Positions 23,443 through 36,700 of a DNA stretch of 64,000 bases are shown here, piece after piece. The DNA lies in contig JAEMBT020000001.1 of the NCBI GenBank assembly GCA_018873245.2, forward strand, positions 1,860,001-1,924,000. Direction: 5' to 3'. A model generated the notes under the pieces. The model did no database searches. It saw only the letters and a program-made list of their open reading frames with translations, and was not told the origin of the DNA. The position numbers and the translations under genes are program-made. Numbering within the stretch: position 1 is the stretch's first letter; every line of letters starts with the position of its first letter. The DNA comes from Archegozetes longisetosus. Its lineage: Eukaryota; Arthropoda; Arachnida; Sarcoptiformes; Trhypochthoniidae.

Positions 23443-26400
23443 AGTGGGAGTCAATTCATCTGACAATCATTTAGTCGTAAGAATATATATTGAATTATCA
23501 ATACTTTATTGATTAAATAATTTTCTAATAAACAGAATGAAGAAATCAACGATGAAGACAGTGAAGAGGTTTGCTATTTCTTCAGTTATTACATCGTTTG
23601 ACTAATATTCAAATCATTTGTTTATTTGTTTATCAATTCATAGGAAGTCGAGCCTAAACTCACTTATGAACGCATCAGTAATGATGTCTCAACTATTCTC
23701 AAGAAGGATTCTGCCAGTTGTCTGTCAGTCCATTCAAGAGTATGTCCTCAATCACTATATATTGTGTTTAATTCGGTTCAATTGAATATCAGTCTAATGA
23801 ATAATTTGTGAAACAGTTCATAGCTTTGGGGACTCATTGGGGAAGAATCCATATAATCGATCCTCAAGGCAATAAAGTGCACGACAAAGAACTTTGTTTG
23901 GTATTTATAATAAGATTAAACCAATTTTAAAGTGTTGATCATTAACTGAAAACGTTTTCAAATATTAACCACTAATTCAAACTATTGACTTGAATAGCAC
24001 TCAACAACTGTTAACCAAATCAGTATCGATGAAAAAGGAGAATATTTAGCCACTTGTTCTGATGATCGGGTATGACAAGTGTTAGCTAAATATGACTTAA
24101 TTGCAAATTTTTCATTTTATGATTTATAGATTGTTATTTTTGGATTATATTCCACTGATAATAATTATCACAATTCATTTGACAGACCGGTCAGAACTAT
24201 AGCCATAGACCCATATTTTGCAAAACCAGGAAGTGGCAAAAAATTTATTTTAGGTGATGGCGATAAGGTATCGCTTCTGTTCATTTATCTTTAGATCTGA
24301 TGCATTCATTTAACTTCTCCATTACAGGTACTTTTGTATGAGAAAACATTTTTGTCAAGATACAAGTCGACAGTTTTACAGCAAGCAAAGGGTCAGATCA
24401 GAAATATTCGATGGCGCGCGCAATTCATTGCGTGGGCCAGTGATCTCTGCATCAAAATATATGATGTCGAGGACAAAGTTGTCATCACTTATATAGACAG
24501 AGAAAGGGATTATGATTTAAGGTATTATTTAGTTGTTTCTATCTGAGCATCGAATACAACAATTATTGTTGCTTTAATCAAGACTTAGGCCAGAGCTGTA
24601 TCGCTGTTGTTTTTGTTGGAAAGATGACAGAACATTGTTAGTGGGATGGGCTGACTCGATCAAAGTATGTTGTATTAAACCAAGATTAGCGAACGATCCG
24701 TCAACTAAAGATCTACCTCGGCGCTATGTTGAACTGAGTAAATAAACTTATGATTCTAATGATGTAGAGATTTAGAAGTTCTATTCAATTGATAGCCTCT
24801 TCATTCAATGTTGGATTCGGTGTTTGTGGAATTGCTCCAATTGATGATAAATTAGTAGTGCTTTGTGTTAACAAAGAAACAAATACTTTAAACGATGCAT
24901 TTGGCTGTAGAGTTCAAGTTATTGAAACAATTGGTACCGACAACTACGAAGAAGTCTCTAGTGATATATTATCTCCGAAGTCGTTTAGTAAATGTAAAAG
25001 CAGTGACTATCACGTTGAATGCTTACCAGAAGAAGGACTCTATTTGATTATGTGTCCAAAGGATTTGATTATTGCCAAACCGAGAGAAGAAGACGATCAC
25101 GTGACGTGGCTTTTGGAGCACCGACAATATCACGAGGCACTCGAAATTGTCAAGAACAATAAAAACTTGAGAAAGCATACATTGCTTAGTGTTGGAAGCC
25201 TTTATTTGAAGTATTTATTAGGCCAGAACGATCACAGCGCATATGAAAAAGCAGCAAAACTTTGTTCAACTATATGCGGTGTTGATAAGACTGCGTGGGA
25301 AGAAGAGGTCATGAGATTCAAACGAATAGAACAATTGCGAGTTGTGGCACCGTATTTGCCACGCGGACCTGAACTCATTCTCGATCCGGCCATTTATGAA
25401 ATAGTACTAAAAGAATTTTTAGAACATGATTCCATAGGTTTTCTCAAAACTATCCGCGAATGGCCATCAAAGCTTTATAGTATACCCACTATTGTGAACG
25501 CAACTTTTGATCTGTTAACTAAAGATCCGAAAAATGTCTATTTACTCGAATCTTTGGCTGAGCTCTATTCTCGAGATGGAAAGCATGATAAAGCTCTTAC
25601 TATTTATTTGGAAATTGGTAACAAAAAGCAGGTATTCGACCTCATACGTCATTATGGGTTATATTCTATTCTTCAGGAAAAGCTCGAACTATTCATTCAA
25701 TTAAATGCTGACGAGGCCTCAAAACTGTTGATAGAAAATCAAGAGCTTATTCCTATTGAACATGTAGTTAAAAAACTGAAACCTCAACCATTCTTATTGT
25801 TTTCCTATTTGGATCGTTTGGTTCATAAAGATCCAGAAGTTTGTTCATCACATCATGGATTACTTGTTGAACTCTATGCTCAATATGCACCCGAAAAATT
25901 GATTGCTTTCTTGAGAAGCTCTAATCACTACAATTTGGAAAAAGCATTAGATATATGCAGAAGAAGAAACTTATTCAATGAAATCGTGTTTCTACTGGGA
26001 AGAATGGGAAATACTAAAGAAGCCCTACAGTTGATAACCGATAAGTTGAATGACATTAATTATGCGATTGAATTCTGTAAAGAACATTCTGACGCAGAAT
26101 TGTGGGAAGACTTGATTAAATACTCTATGAATAAGCCGTGCTTTATAAGAGTTTTGCTACAAAACATAGGCACACATATGGCTGACCCAATAGCTCTCAT
26201 TCATAGGATACCTGAAGGCATGGAAATCGAAGGATTAATGCAAGCTTTGGTCAAAATATTGCAAGACTACAATTTGCAAACTTCACTTGAAGATGGATGT
26301 CGTCGAGTATTAGTTTCAGATTGTTATGGTTTACTCGAAAAGTTGAATCGACAACAAAAAAGAGGGCTTTCATTGACTGACGATTGTTTGTGTCACGGAT

Positions 26401-26686
26401 GCCAGAGGAAAATATTTGCCAGAGGTCTAAGTCATAGCTTTGGTTATTATCGCAAACTCTAAACTATAATCAGATTTTTGTATTTTAGAAATTCGGTACG
26501 CGAGTGATATTGTCATGTTTAACTGTCGACATATCTTTCATGAGAATTGCCTGTTAGCAACTTCTGGTGTATGTTTGCATTATTTAACTTATACCTTATT
26601 TCAGTTCTAATGAGTAATTTTTTTTTCAGGAATTCGTTTGTTTTATATGTAGTGCTAGGATAAAGAATGAGTTTCGCCTTTCATAA
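23435..26686 (+). CDS. VPS41: VPS41, HOPS complex subunit, eleven exons
   Basis: VPS41 is the HOPS tethering subunit that binds Rab7/Arl8-type GTPases and drives late endosome-lysosome fusion. Exons: 23435-23476, 23536-23568, 23644-23739, 23817-23900, 23998-24069, 24130-24267, 24328-24521, 24589-24737, 24796-26424, 26489-26568 and 26630-26686; phases agree and the product is 857 residues (human 854). An acidic N-terminus (NEEINDEDSEEEVEPKLTYER) leads into WD40-type repeats (FIALGTHWGRIHIID, EYLATCSDDR). The clathrin-heavy-chain-repeat region follows (YLPRGPELILDP, REWPSKLY, EKALDICRRRNLF, GNTKEALQLI, IGTHMADPIALIHRIPEGME). It ends in a RING-H2-like zinc domain assembled across three exons: CLCHGC, CRHIFHENC, CFIC. 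Two very small early exons are the only unusual gene-structure feature. Confidence 0.97.
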
Positions 26687-27504
26687 CGTACAAATCGTAT
26701 TTTAATTTTATAATTAAAAAGTTTATGAATTGATTGTTAGAATCGGCTACTAATAGATGTTCTATATTTATAATTTTTGTAAACAGCACTATTTTTACCT
26801 CATTATTGTATATAAATGTTAGATTTAATAAGATTTTATTCTTTAAAATTCACATTTTGGAGATTAACGATTATAAATACAACGCTTTATAACAGAGATG
26901 AAGCCAGAAAATTTCGACTGAGGATGCACTGATCGTATTCAATTTGATTGAATACTTTTAAGATTGAAATATATTGCGATATAGTTTTAAATTTAAATTA
27001 TGAGATATTAATTTATCCTCTCATAATTACAGAAAATTAAGAAAATCTCATATTCAAAAAATGTACAATTTTAGTTTCAGACTCAAAAGTTCGTCAAACG
27101 CCAAATGAATTGTAGGCCCATATCATTGAAATAGATAAGAAAAGAGTTAAAGCTCTCCGCAGAGTCGAAGTCAGACTTTTGGCTCACTTTATATGCACTA
27201 AGGATTAATGAATTTTATCCCACTCTATGTTAAGGTTTGACAAAAGTTATATCGAAGCAGATTTAGATTTCTTCGCAATAAATGCACTTTTCTGGCAAAC
27301 GCTACTATGATTAAAGAAATCAAATTTTTGATGAGTTGAGCGCCAAAAAGTCTAAAACTGACCCGTAGACCCCCTATTGCTTGCATTAATGTAACTTTTG
27401 ATTTGGTTTTATTTGACTTTAAAGTAAGCTATTTTAGAGAATATAAATAAAGTGAAAAAGGTGCTCAATCTATAAGTTTAAAAGCGTTGATTATTTAACT
27501 TCTT

Positions 27505-27575
27505 AAGTGGCCTAGTGGTTAGTGTAATGACCACTAGTGGAATAGGGTCGTGTTCACGTACACTGTTGACAATTT
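27505..27575 (+). other. tRNA-like (SINE-head-like) fragment
   Basis: TGGCCTAGTGG at 27508 fits a polymerase III A box, and GTTCACGTAC about 40 bases later is a weak B-box-like match. The sequence does not fold into a convincing cloverleaf, so a decayed tRNA-derived SINE or chance are the main options. Confidence 0.25.
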
Positions 27576-27672
27576 GTTTTTAATATCAAAATATGATTTC
27601 TATTTGAATTTTTCATTGGAAAATTTAACTTACTATGCGCGTTTGCCTTAACATTGTAAAGAATAGAACAAT

Positions 27673-28178
27673 TTATTTAGCTGATTAGCAGTAAATGTAT
27701 GTAATACATGATTATTACATGATTAATCCAATCTGATTTATATGATTTGAAACCAAGTTGTTCCTAAGTTCTACATTATAAGTTCAGCTTTATTGCATAC
27801 AATGAGCTGTAGTTCTTAGTAAACTTGATTTTTTAATTTATTGATTAGTTCCATGTTCATTACTAGTTTTGTTGAGTTTCCTTTTGATTATTTTATAACT
27901 GATTATAACATCCGACTATATCAAGTCAAAAATATTTCTGATGTTGTAGTCAATTATAAAATAATCAAAAGGAAACTCAACAAAACTAGTAATGAACGTG
28001 AAACTAAGCAATAAATTAAGAAATCAAGTTTACTAAGAACTACAGCTCATTGTATGCAGTAAAGCTGAACTTATAATGTGCAATTGAAGAACAACTTGGT
28101 TTCAAATCATATAAATCAAATTGGATTAATCATGTAATAATCATGTATTACATACATTTACTGCTAATCAGCTAAATA
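27673..28178. repeat. 0.5 kb near-perfect palindrome
   Basis: Arms of about 225 bases: from TATTTAGCTGATTAGCAGTA at 27673 inward to GATTATTTTATAA near 27900, and its reverse complement from about 27955 out to 28178. They differ at only a few bases and enclose a 60-base AT-rich loop. No coding content. The arms include AACAAAACTAGTAATGAAC, nearly the same as in the 16.0-17.1 kb palindrome. I see no obvious target duplication. Confidence 0.85.
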
Positions 28179-29192
28179 ACATAAACAGTTTCTGTGATTT
28201 ATCTGAGTGTAAAAATAAATGATTCCAATGAAGTAAACTTTGAAAACTGCTATTCTTTAAAATTGATATACCAATACATGTATTATAAAGTATGAGAAAG
28301 TTTTAAAGATTTTGATTAGATTTTTCTATCATCTGCTTATAAACCTTTACCCCCGGAGATTGACAATCAGTATTAAAAGATCCAATATCTACAGTGGCGT
28401 TTGACGACTTTTTGAGTCTGAAATTAAAATTTTTTCTATCAAGTTAACACAGGTTTAAGTTGAAGCTATGAATTGTGGGGATGTTTGTGCATCCTGGATC
28501 TCTCTGACTTCGCCACTGCATTTTAATCAAGTGATGTAATTCTGTTCCCATAATTCTAATCTATTTGAAATTTTTTGAAAGTTTGTTCCTGTTGCCGAAT
28601 CAAAGGGAAATTTTAAAAAGTTTAGCATAAATGAAAAGTTAGATCGAATTTGTATGAAAGGTCGGGGGGTGTCGTTAGTGTGTTAGAATGAAGTAGACAA
28701 TTTAATGTGCCATTAATAACGTTGCGCCAAAATGACCTTTTCGTTCAGACCCCCTACCCCATATTACGATGTAGTTCGCAAGGCTTAACACCACCACCCC
28801 CTAGACGAAACGTTGCATTTTTTCAAACCCTTAAATATGAGTATTGCCCACATACACGAAGATAACCCAAAATTTGATCCATCTTTATTATAGGAACATC
28901 ATTATTAGTAAGATCAATCAATAAATCTAACTCAATAATTATTTAATTGTGATTTTTTATGCAAAAAAACTAAGTAAAAGAATGTAACGTTCACAAGCCT
29001 TCAAACCCTATCCCCTGACGATACAATTTGTTAAATTTAAGTGTAGATACCCCCTACCCCTTGAGCGTGACGTTATCAATGGGCGATGCCTAAGTTTTGA
29101 AGGCAGCGAAAAAATAGTTATAGCGTCGACACTAAGAGTCATTCGTTAGTTTGGAATGGTATACAAGTGAAAAAAGTTAAATTCGTAGTAAT

Positions 29193-32100
29193 ATGGCGAA
29201 CACTTTATTAATTATTGCATTTTCCTATTTTGTTTCACTTCTTTCTCTCTCTTGTTCAAGTGGTAAGTCATTTAAATGTTTATTTTATTTTATTAGTTTT
29301 ACGTATTGCAAAATAATAGTGAAGTAACGATTTGTTTACTAAACATTTAACGTATTTTCAAATTATAAGTCGATTAATAAGGTGTTAACTCAAAACAATT
29401 AAAAACAGTTGAAAACAATTTGACTTTGATTTTCAAGTTGGTTATTAACGTTAGTGATTAGCTAAGCATATATTGAGCTAAGAGTACATTTGTTGCAGAT
29501 TAAGAGCAATATTATTTCGGAGTTATAAAACTGCGTAACTCTTAAACCACTCATTTAATGTTTATATTGTGCCAACTTTTCAACGCTTTATTTACTCTCA
29601 AAATAACACTCATTAAAAATGTTTTCAATACTAATTTATAAACATTTTTAATAGACCAGTTTGAATAGGAAAATAAATTTTCTATGGGAAAAGTGCGGAA
29701 ATGAGTGATACCTCAGTGAATATTAGAGTTGGCAAATATTTTCTATCATCACATCAATGTTTAGTCTTTTTTCATAACATCTTTGTACTGATAAATGTCT
29801 AGTGCAGTTCGTATCTGATATTACAGTTGGTTAATTTGCTACAGTTTTGCCTCATTTCATATGCCAAGCCTTTCATATTGAAACCCTTCCATATCTATTC
29901 AATTTTGTAAATTAAAGACTCAATCAATTTATTTGTTCTAAATTATATTCAATTTGAAGTTTCAAATGATTAACGCATTCGCAGAGATACCATGTGTGAA
30001 CTCGATAATATAAATTGTAATTTGAAACTATATTTTGATACACTAGTCAATTGATGTTAAGTGAGAACTAGTGGTATTATTTGCGTAGTTTTGATGAACT
30101 CATAGGATATTTCTCATAATTAGAAAAACTATACAAGTTTGGGAAAACCCTTATAAACAGATTATGTCAATTGGGTTGGATTGCAAGCATAAAATAGTAG
30201 TTTAAAAGTTTGGTTATATGAAAAGCAATTTAAGACAATAGTGGCCTTTTAGCAACTTATGCTCCAATCTATTTGGTTGAGTTCACACGTATTCTAAGTT
30301 CATATTTTGTGCAGTTCAAAGTCATGCAAATAATAGCCACTTATGTCATTCTGACATAGTTTAGCTAAACTCTAAACCATTAAATACTATTTCGAAAATA
30401 TTCTCTATTTATTGTCGAAATATTTGTCCAAAAATTGATTTGAAGTTATTCGGGAAACGAATGAGATATCGGAAACGTTAGTAATAAAATGGAGATTTCC
30501 TATTAGTTAAGGAAGTAGTTCAAAGTTAATGCTTGAAGTTTTTGAAAAGATTGTCTGATTTAAAAGAACTCCTATTAAAGGTTATAACTATTTAAAGCCA
30601 ACAACTATTTTAAGCCAACAACTGTTTAATGCCAACAACTATTTTAAGCCAATAACCATTGATTTTGATCTCGTGACAGTTGAGAAATGCAAACATTGAT
30701 CAATAGTGTGATTGAATGCAAAACAACTAATTGTTTATTTTTACGAAAGGGTTTAATTATGCACTTATTAAGCAATGATGTCATTCAAATAGAAATTTAA
30801 AGAAACAAAACGTGCGAATCAACTGTAAATTGATGGCAATTTTCTCTAAACTAAATGACTTGTGTTTTAAACCAAATAAGTGCTAAAACATAAGCGTCAC
30901 TTTTATTACTGTAAACTTCATCTAAATTTATTTCAACTAATTATATTCCGTACAAACTATCCTCAACTGACTGAATAATTAACTCAATGTTTTTTTGGTC
31001 TTCATAAATTAGCAGAATTTTAAATTGAAGTCTGTTTTCGAATACAATTATTCTTTTAGTAGATTCGTAGATGTTTTCTAACTTTTCTCAAACAATTTAT
31101 AAATAATAACTGAAATAAATACTTGAAAATTAGTGTTTCAAGTTTGGTATTAAAGATCAGACTTAAAGTTTCTAGAGCTTAGTTGCTACTCAACTGAAGG
31201 ACATTTGATTGAAGTTGAATTTAAAAAATTGATTTAATTTGAAAAAAGTCATAGAACAACTACAGTATATGTGGCAGTATTAGTCATATTTTTAGTAATG
31301 TCTTCCGCTTCTCAACATCAATATTATTCATAAGAAACTCGTTCATGGTCATTAAGGAAATATAAATTCAATTTTATTTATTTTTAGATTTGGACTTGAA
31401 ATACTCACATAATGATATCATATTTGATAATTACCATGAAATAGTCAAACGAAATTCAGAGGAATTAGATGTCAAAGTGAAAAAACCAATTCCTACTAAA
31501 AAGCCTATAATAACATCTAAATTAGATGCTAATTCAAAGCCATTGTCCGTTAAGTCAAATAAAACTGGGCTTCGCGAGCAGCAAACCCTTCCCAATATGA
31601 GTGTTACATATGTCGATGTCGATGATGACAATCAGACGGCTTTACCTTCCAATGCAAATCAAACGGTCTGTCATACGGCGTGAAAGAAGACTCATTTTGA
31701 TCAAACTAATGATTAATTCTTCCTGCAGTTCGATCATCACACTTACTACAATTCGACCTTCTATTCAGATCCAACTCAAGCCATGAGCTTCTGGGTTAAC
31801 ATAACATCATTTCCTAAACATAGATCAGTACAACATGAGATGCTGTCTAATTCTCACAGACGTGCAGCCACAGTCTCTCTACCGTTTGAATTTCCATTCT
31901 ACGGACAAAAAATGACAAATATAACGATAGCTACTGGAGGCTTCCTATATGTAGGTGATCATGTACACAGTTGGCTGGCGGCCACTCAATACATAGCAGC
32001 TCTTATGGCAAACTTCGACACGAGCCTTAGTAATTCATCAACAATTCAATATGCTTACAATGACACAGCATTTATCGTTCAGTGGGATGATGTTATGCTC

Positions 32101-33141
32101 CATGATAAAATACCTGAAGGAAGTTTTTCTTTTCAAATAACTTTATTGAAAAGTGGAGATATTATATTTGTATATAAAGATGTGCCTTTCCCTATTCAAG
32201 ATATTCCTGACTCCAAACATCCTGTTAAAGTCGGTATATCTGACGCTTATATTATTGACAGAACTATATTTTGTAAGTCTTTCTTTTCTTCATGATCAAA
32301 TATATCTCAATAATAACTTTAATAACTTTGAATGACTTGACTTTCAATAACTTAATGATCGAGTTTGTTTATCTTAAATAGTTATTCGTCGAAAGACCAT
32401 CTATGAGTACCATAGAGCTGATCTCAAAAAGTTGGGCATCACAAATAACACTGCAATATATTTTACAGCATTACCAAGTAATTGATTAGATAAGACCTAT
32501 TTGCTCCAATGGTTTAATTTAAACATTTGTTTACTGATAGCGTGTGCCTCATTACAAACTTGCGACTCATGCCTTTCAGCAAATATAGGCTTTGAGTGTG
32601 GCTGGTGTGATGCTGTCAAACGATGCTCTGATGGATACGACCGACAGAGACAGGAATGGATTGTTAAAAATTGTGAAACATTATCCAAAGAGGCCTCCTG
32701 CGCCGCCAATCTGACAGTAACTACAGCTACACCAAATGTTACCATTTCCTCAAGTACTCAAACTGTTACACCGCCAGGTATTAAACATTCACCAGTTGTA
32801 CTATAATTTCTATAATGCACTCTATTTTGAGTATTTAATTGATTTTATCAAATGTTGTAGTTCCCGGTGAACGGCAATTTGATATAAACGATCACAATGA
32901 GTCAAATTCTGCGTATTATAATCATGAAAACGAATCGAGTCCATCATCAAGCGGTTCAGGTGCAGGTTTGGTATCTGTTGTCATAATACTAGCCTTCTTT
33001 TCAGGAGTAGCGCTTTGGGTGTTCTATGCTTACAAGAACCCTCAATCGTCTTCAGGACAGTTCTTGATCCGATACCGACCAGGGCAGTGGCGGTGGCGAA
33101 GCTCTGAAGCGCGTTATACGGCTGCCTCTATACATATGTAA
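29193..33141 (+). CDS. PLXDC: Plexin-domain-containing membrane protein (PLXDC / TEM7 type), six exons
   Basis: Single-pass membrane receptor-like protein; vertebrate PLXDC1/2 are reported PEDF receptors. Exons 29193-29262, 31388-31665, 31729-32272, 32382-32477, 32541-32777 and 32861-33141, phases consistent, 501 residues. The first exon encodes only a signal peptide (MANTLLIIAFSYFV...). The extracellular part shows LSNSHRRAATVSLPFEFPFYG, ATGGFLYVGDHVH, TQYIAALMANFD and HPVKVGISDAY. It is followed by a cysteine-rich PSI repeat (TCDSCLSANIGFECGWCDAV, residues about 340-385), a Thr/Ser stalk, one transmembrane helix (about residues 444-466) and a short basic tail containing RPGQWRW. The first intron is long (2.1 kb) compared with the 60-110 base introns elsewhere in the gene. 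AATAAA lies five bases after the stop, so a later signal is more likely used. Confidence 0.95.
30583..30657 (+). repeat. Short tandem repeat in intron 1 of the plexin-domain gene
   Basis: Four copies of a 17-19 base unit close to CAACTATTTTAAGCCAA, slightly diverged. Intronic, no apparent function. The rest of this 2.1 kb intron is AT-rich with nothing recognisable. Confidence 0.7.
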
Positions 33142-33790
33142 TATCAATAAATGAGTGATATATTTGTACATGTAATAAGCAATTACTGTACAGTTCTTTT
33201 TATATATTAGATTTTTAGTGGTTTTGCTCTTTTACCTAATCTTAACCTTCTCTGGTTATTAATATTGTTAGTATGTGCCTCAGAAATAATTTAAGATACT
33301 TGTCGCACATATCACTTCCTTTAAAGTGTAAAGAAGCATATAATTTAGTCTGTGCCTTCTTTGTTGTCATAGGTTCAGCTTATTATTTTTACCAACTCCT
33401 TGAATCTCAATTCAAATTTTAGGTTTTAATTGGCTCTGACCGAATTTTTTCTTTTTTAGTGGATACTTTTTATCAGTACAGCTTTATTTTAACACATGTT
33501 TAGTTTTTATTTACACTTGTAACAACTCTTTGGAAATATATATATGAAAATTTTTATTTTTCATTTCATACATTTCATAACACGATCACTAGTCAATCAA
33601 CAATCTGTACCAAAACCACATTCTTGCAGCTAAATCAGATGATAATAAAACAAAGGGACCAATCAGTTAATATTTCTTCTCTGCTACTTATTGTAGAAAT
33701 ACTGTTGTATAGCCATAAACTAATGACTGACAAATTTCATTTATAACTTATCAAATAAACTCAATTCAATCAGTATCTGTCTTATTTTTG

Positions 33791-36700
33791 TCAACATTTG
33801 AACTCATTAGGTTCATTCTCAAAATCATCACTAGAATCGCAATTTTTTATATTAATTTGACTGCTTTTTTCTTCCATGTTCAGAAGAGAACCCGACTCTT
33901 TCTTCAAGTTTGTTCCTTCTGCCATGTTCTCCATCTCTTCTTTTTGTTTACGTCTAAAAAATCCCAACTAATGAAGATAAGAATATTTAGTATATTTTGG
34001 ATTAACAAAAATATAGTCTTGAGGATTATGAAAAGAGTCTCACTTTGATTAGGACGATAACAATTAAAATTAATATTAGAAAACCAACTGCAGCGCTAAC
34101 ATATATTATCCACCTTTCAATGGGCTCTGCAGACAGATCTATTCTTTTAAACACAAAACTAGTGAGTGCGGTATAATCTTTAGAGTTGGATATTTGTTGA
34201 TCTAAAATTCTAGCTGAAGATTCAACAATCAGATTAATGGTATCGTAATGTTTGCCATAAACTGATTCAATAAATGTGATATTAATGGCTGAATGTAGAA
34301 TGAATTGTGCAGTTTGTTTGTCTTGTTTGAATGGTCCCGCATAACATTGTAATTTATAACATGTAATTTTGGACTCGCAATCCTATTGTTTCACAAATTT
34401 ATAATTAACATTAATTCAAATTTAATCACATCTTATAAAACGAATGCAAATGTGATGCATACCAAAATGAGGGTATTTTTAGTTTTAATTTCCTCATTAT
34501 TTAACTTAATGAGATCCCGTTTTTGTTCTCTGGTTAAATCTCTTCTTTTCAGCTTAGAGGTTTCTTGAGCTGACTTAGGCAGTACAGGAAGTTCTGCAAT
34601 GGTGCGATTGCAATTCACTGATACGCCTCTAATTATCTACAAATCAAATGTTTTATTATTTTTAGTAATGCGGAAAATAAATGTGAATATCACCTGAATT
34701 TGTGGGTGGAATAGGAGTGGACGCCCTTCAATCATACTCGGAAATACTATCTCTATGAATACATTTTCAACTCTACTTGAATTATGTTTTGCTATTTGAA
34801 AAATTGCTCCAAAATCAACTAAATCGCTCTTCCTATTTTGCCAATTTTCGTATATCTCTACCGATTTCAGTGAACTCCTATAAGTGATTTTTCACAAACT
34901 TTAATCAGTCAATCTTTGATCGTTGATTTGACTCAAACCTTACCCAAATATTTGAAGACTTGCATCTCTTTTCACGTTCAAAGTCAAGTTTACATTCATT
35001 TGACTGTCTGACGTTATCTCGCTCGCAGTTTTGAGTTGTAGATTAAATTGAATTTTGTCAGTGTTAATGTCGAGTTGTGTTATATCAAGAGGTATATGCA
35101 GTTGCTGTTGATCTCCTTTCTCCAACGGATTTCCGACATCACATTCTATATAGTTTGATTGATCGTCTTTTTCTTGGCTGGCTTTCGGTAATCTACATCT
35201 ACTGTCCTGTTTAAGAACATTCAAAGTCGGTTTTGTATTAACTAACAGTTTAGTTAAATATGACGGTTCTCCAGAATTGCGGATGTTTATAATGAGTGTG
35301 ACATTTCTGTGAAATCCTTCTAATACAGAGTCTGTGTTATCGGCGGGAATGTTGTTGATTAAGGTTTTTGCACTCAATATCAAGTTTGATATACATTTTT
35401 CATCAGAACCACAACCAATTTCAAAATGTAACTGCATCCATTGATAACAAATATAATTATATTAGGTTTATTATCTAAAACATAAGACCTTGTAATGATC
35501 TTTGGGAATATATTAGGATTTAATGATAGTAATATATGAAGTTCATATTTTCTCATCAGTCAATCTAAACATAGACTCACTACTATATCTAAACAATTAC
35601 CCTAACTTTTTGACTAATAACTTTAATTTATTTCATATATTTATTATTTGTATGCAATGCGATCAATTGTTATTTGAAAATACTGGTCGACAAATGGTTG
35701 TAACTTAACAATAATTTCAAATTAATGATAGTTGCAAACAATATGCTTCAACATTAACTTGATATGAGCATGTAATAGTCGAGTCATGAATTATCACTTA
35801 TTTATAACAGGGGTTCCCAAATGGTTGATAACAACCCAAATAAGGGTCGCCAAATATTCTCAAATCACTATAAATAGTGAGTCGCAGTTTTCAAGTGATT
35901 TGAATATTGATTCATTTCATTTAGTTAGTTAGAGGAGAAACATAAAAATTATATTTTTCACTAATAGAAAATCATTGGCGGAGGCATCAATTTTCAAGTA
36001 AATGGGCTGAACATTTAAAGCTTTGTAATATGTATGAATTTCAATACATAATACAGTTTTTGAGACAATAATACTCCAACACAATCATTCAATCTTAAGC
36101 TTCAATTCTATTAAAATAAATTTTTCTTTTCATTTAATAACTAGTTTAGGGATTTTCAGATTTGAGTTGAGGGCACCTAAGCTCCTACTGGCCCCTACTG
36201 ACTTCCCTACTGAAGACAATGTTTTAAATTCATAAAAAACTGAATTTTGTTATTTTGTATGTTAACTAACAGTCTGCTCATAAAAATATGAAATAAATTT
36301 GAATGGGTCTTGAATTTTCTCAAGGATTACTTCAGAAATTCGATCAGTTCAGTTATTATCTTAAAATTGCATAATATTTAAAGTAGAATCTTAGCCAAAG
36401 ATAGTTGAGTGGGACGCGAAATTTTTTCTTAGGTCTGTAGTGGGCTGCGAAGTAAAAGGTATGGGAACCCCTTATCTATAGATTTAGAGAGAGAAAGATA
36501 TATATATATATATAAGTTTAGCATTTACACCACTATTACTTATTGACTGAATGATTAGCCTCTTTCCAAAAATAAATTAGTAAAGTGAACGACAATAAAT
36601 TCAATAATTTAGTAGTTGTGTCTGTAATGAGCTTGTTTCGAGGGTAATTCAATTTGAATGATCTTCGAGAGCATATGACTGAATGATATAACAAAATTGA

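Larger units (their letters stand above)
27360..29065. repeat. Scattered C-rich/ACG motif series
   Basis: At least five sites in 1.7 kb have the form CCCCCTA(CCCC) followed within about 15 bases by an ACG-containing motif: GACCCCCTATTGC at 27369, GACCCCCTACCCCATATTAC at 28749, ACCCCCTAGACGAAACG at 28796, ACCCTATCCCCTGACGATAC at 29006 and ACCCCCTACCCCTTGAGCG at 29050, plus an inverted one GGTCGGGGGGTGTCG at 28661. They stand out in AT-rich DNA. Function and origin unknown; they could be subterminal repeats of a decayed element. The last one sits about 130 bases upstream of the plexin-domain gene start. Confidence 0.5.

Noticed and set aside
27505..27575. Functional tRNA gene
   Set aside because: A-box-like match only; the B box is poor and the arms do not pair.
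36498..36514. (AT)n microsatellite in an integrin intron
   Set aside because: Short and ordinary for AT-rich DNA.
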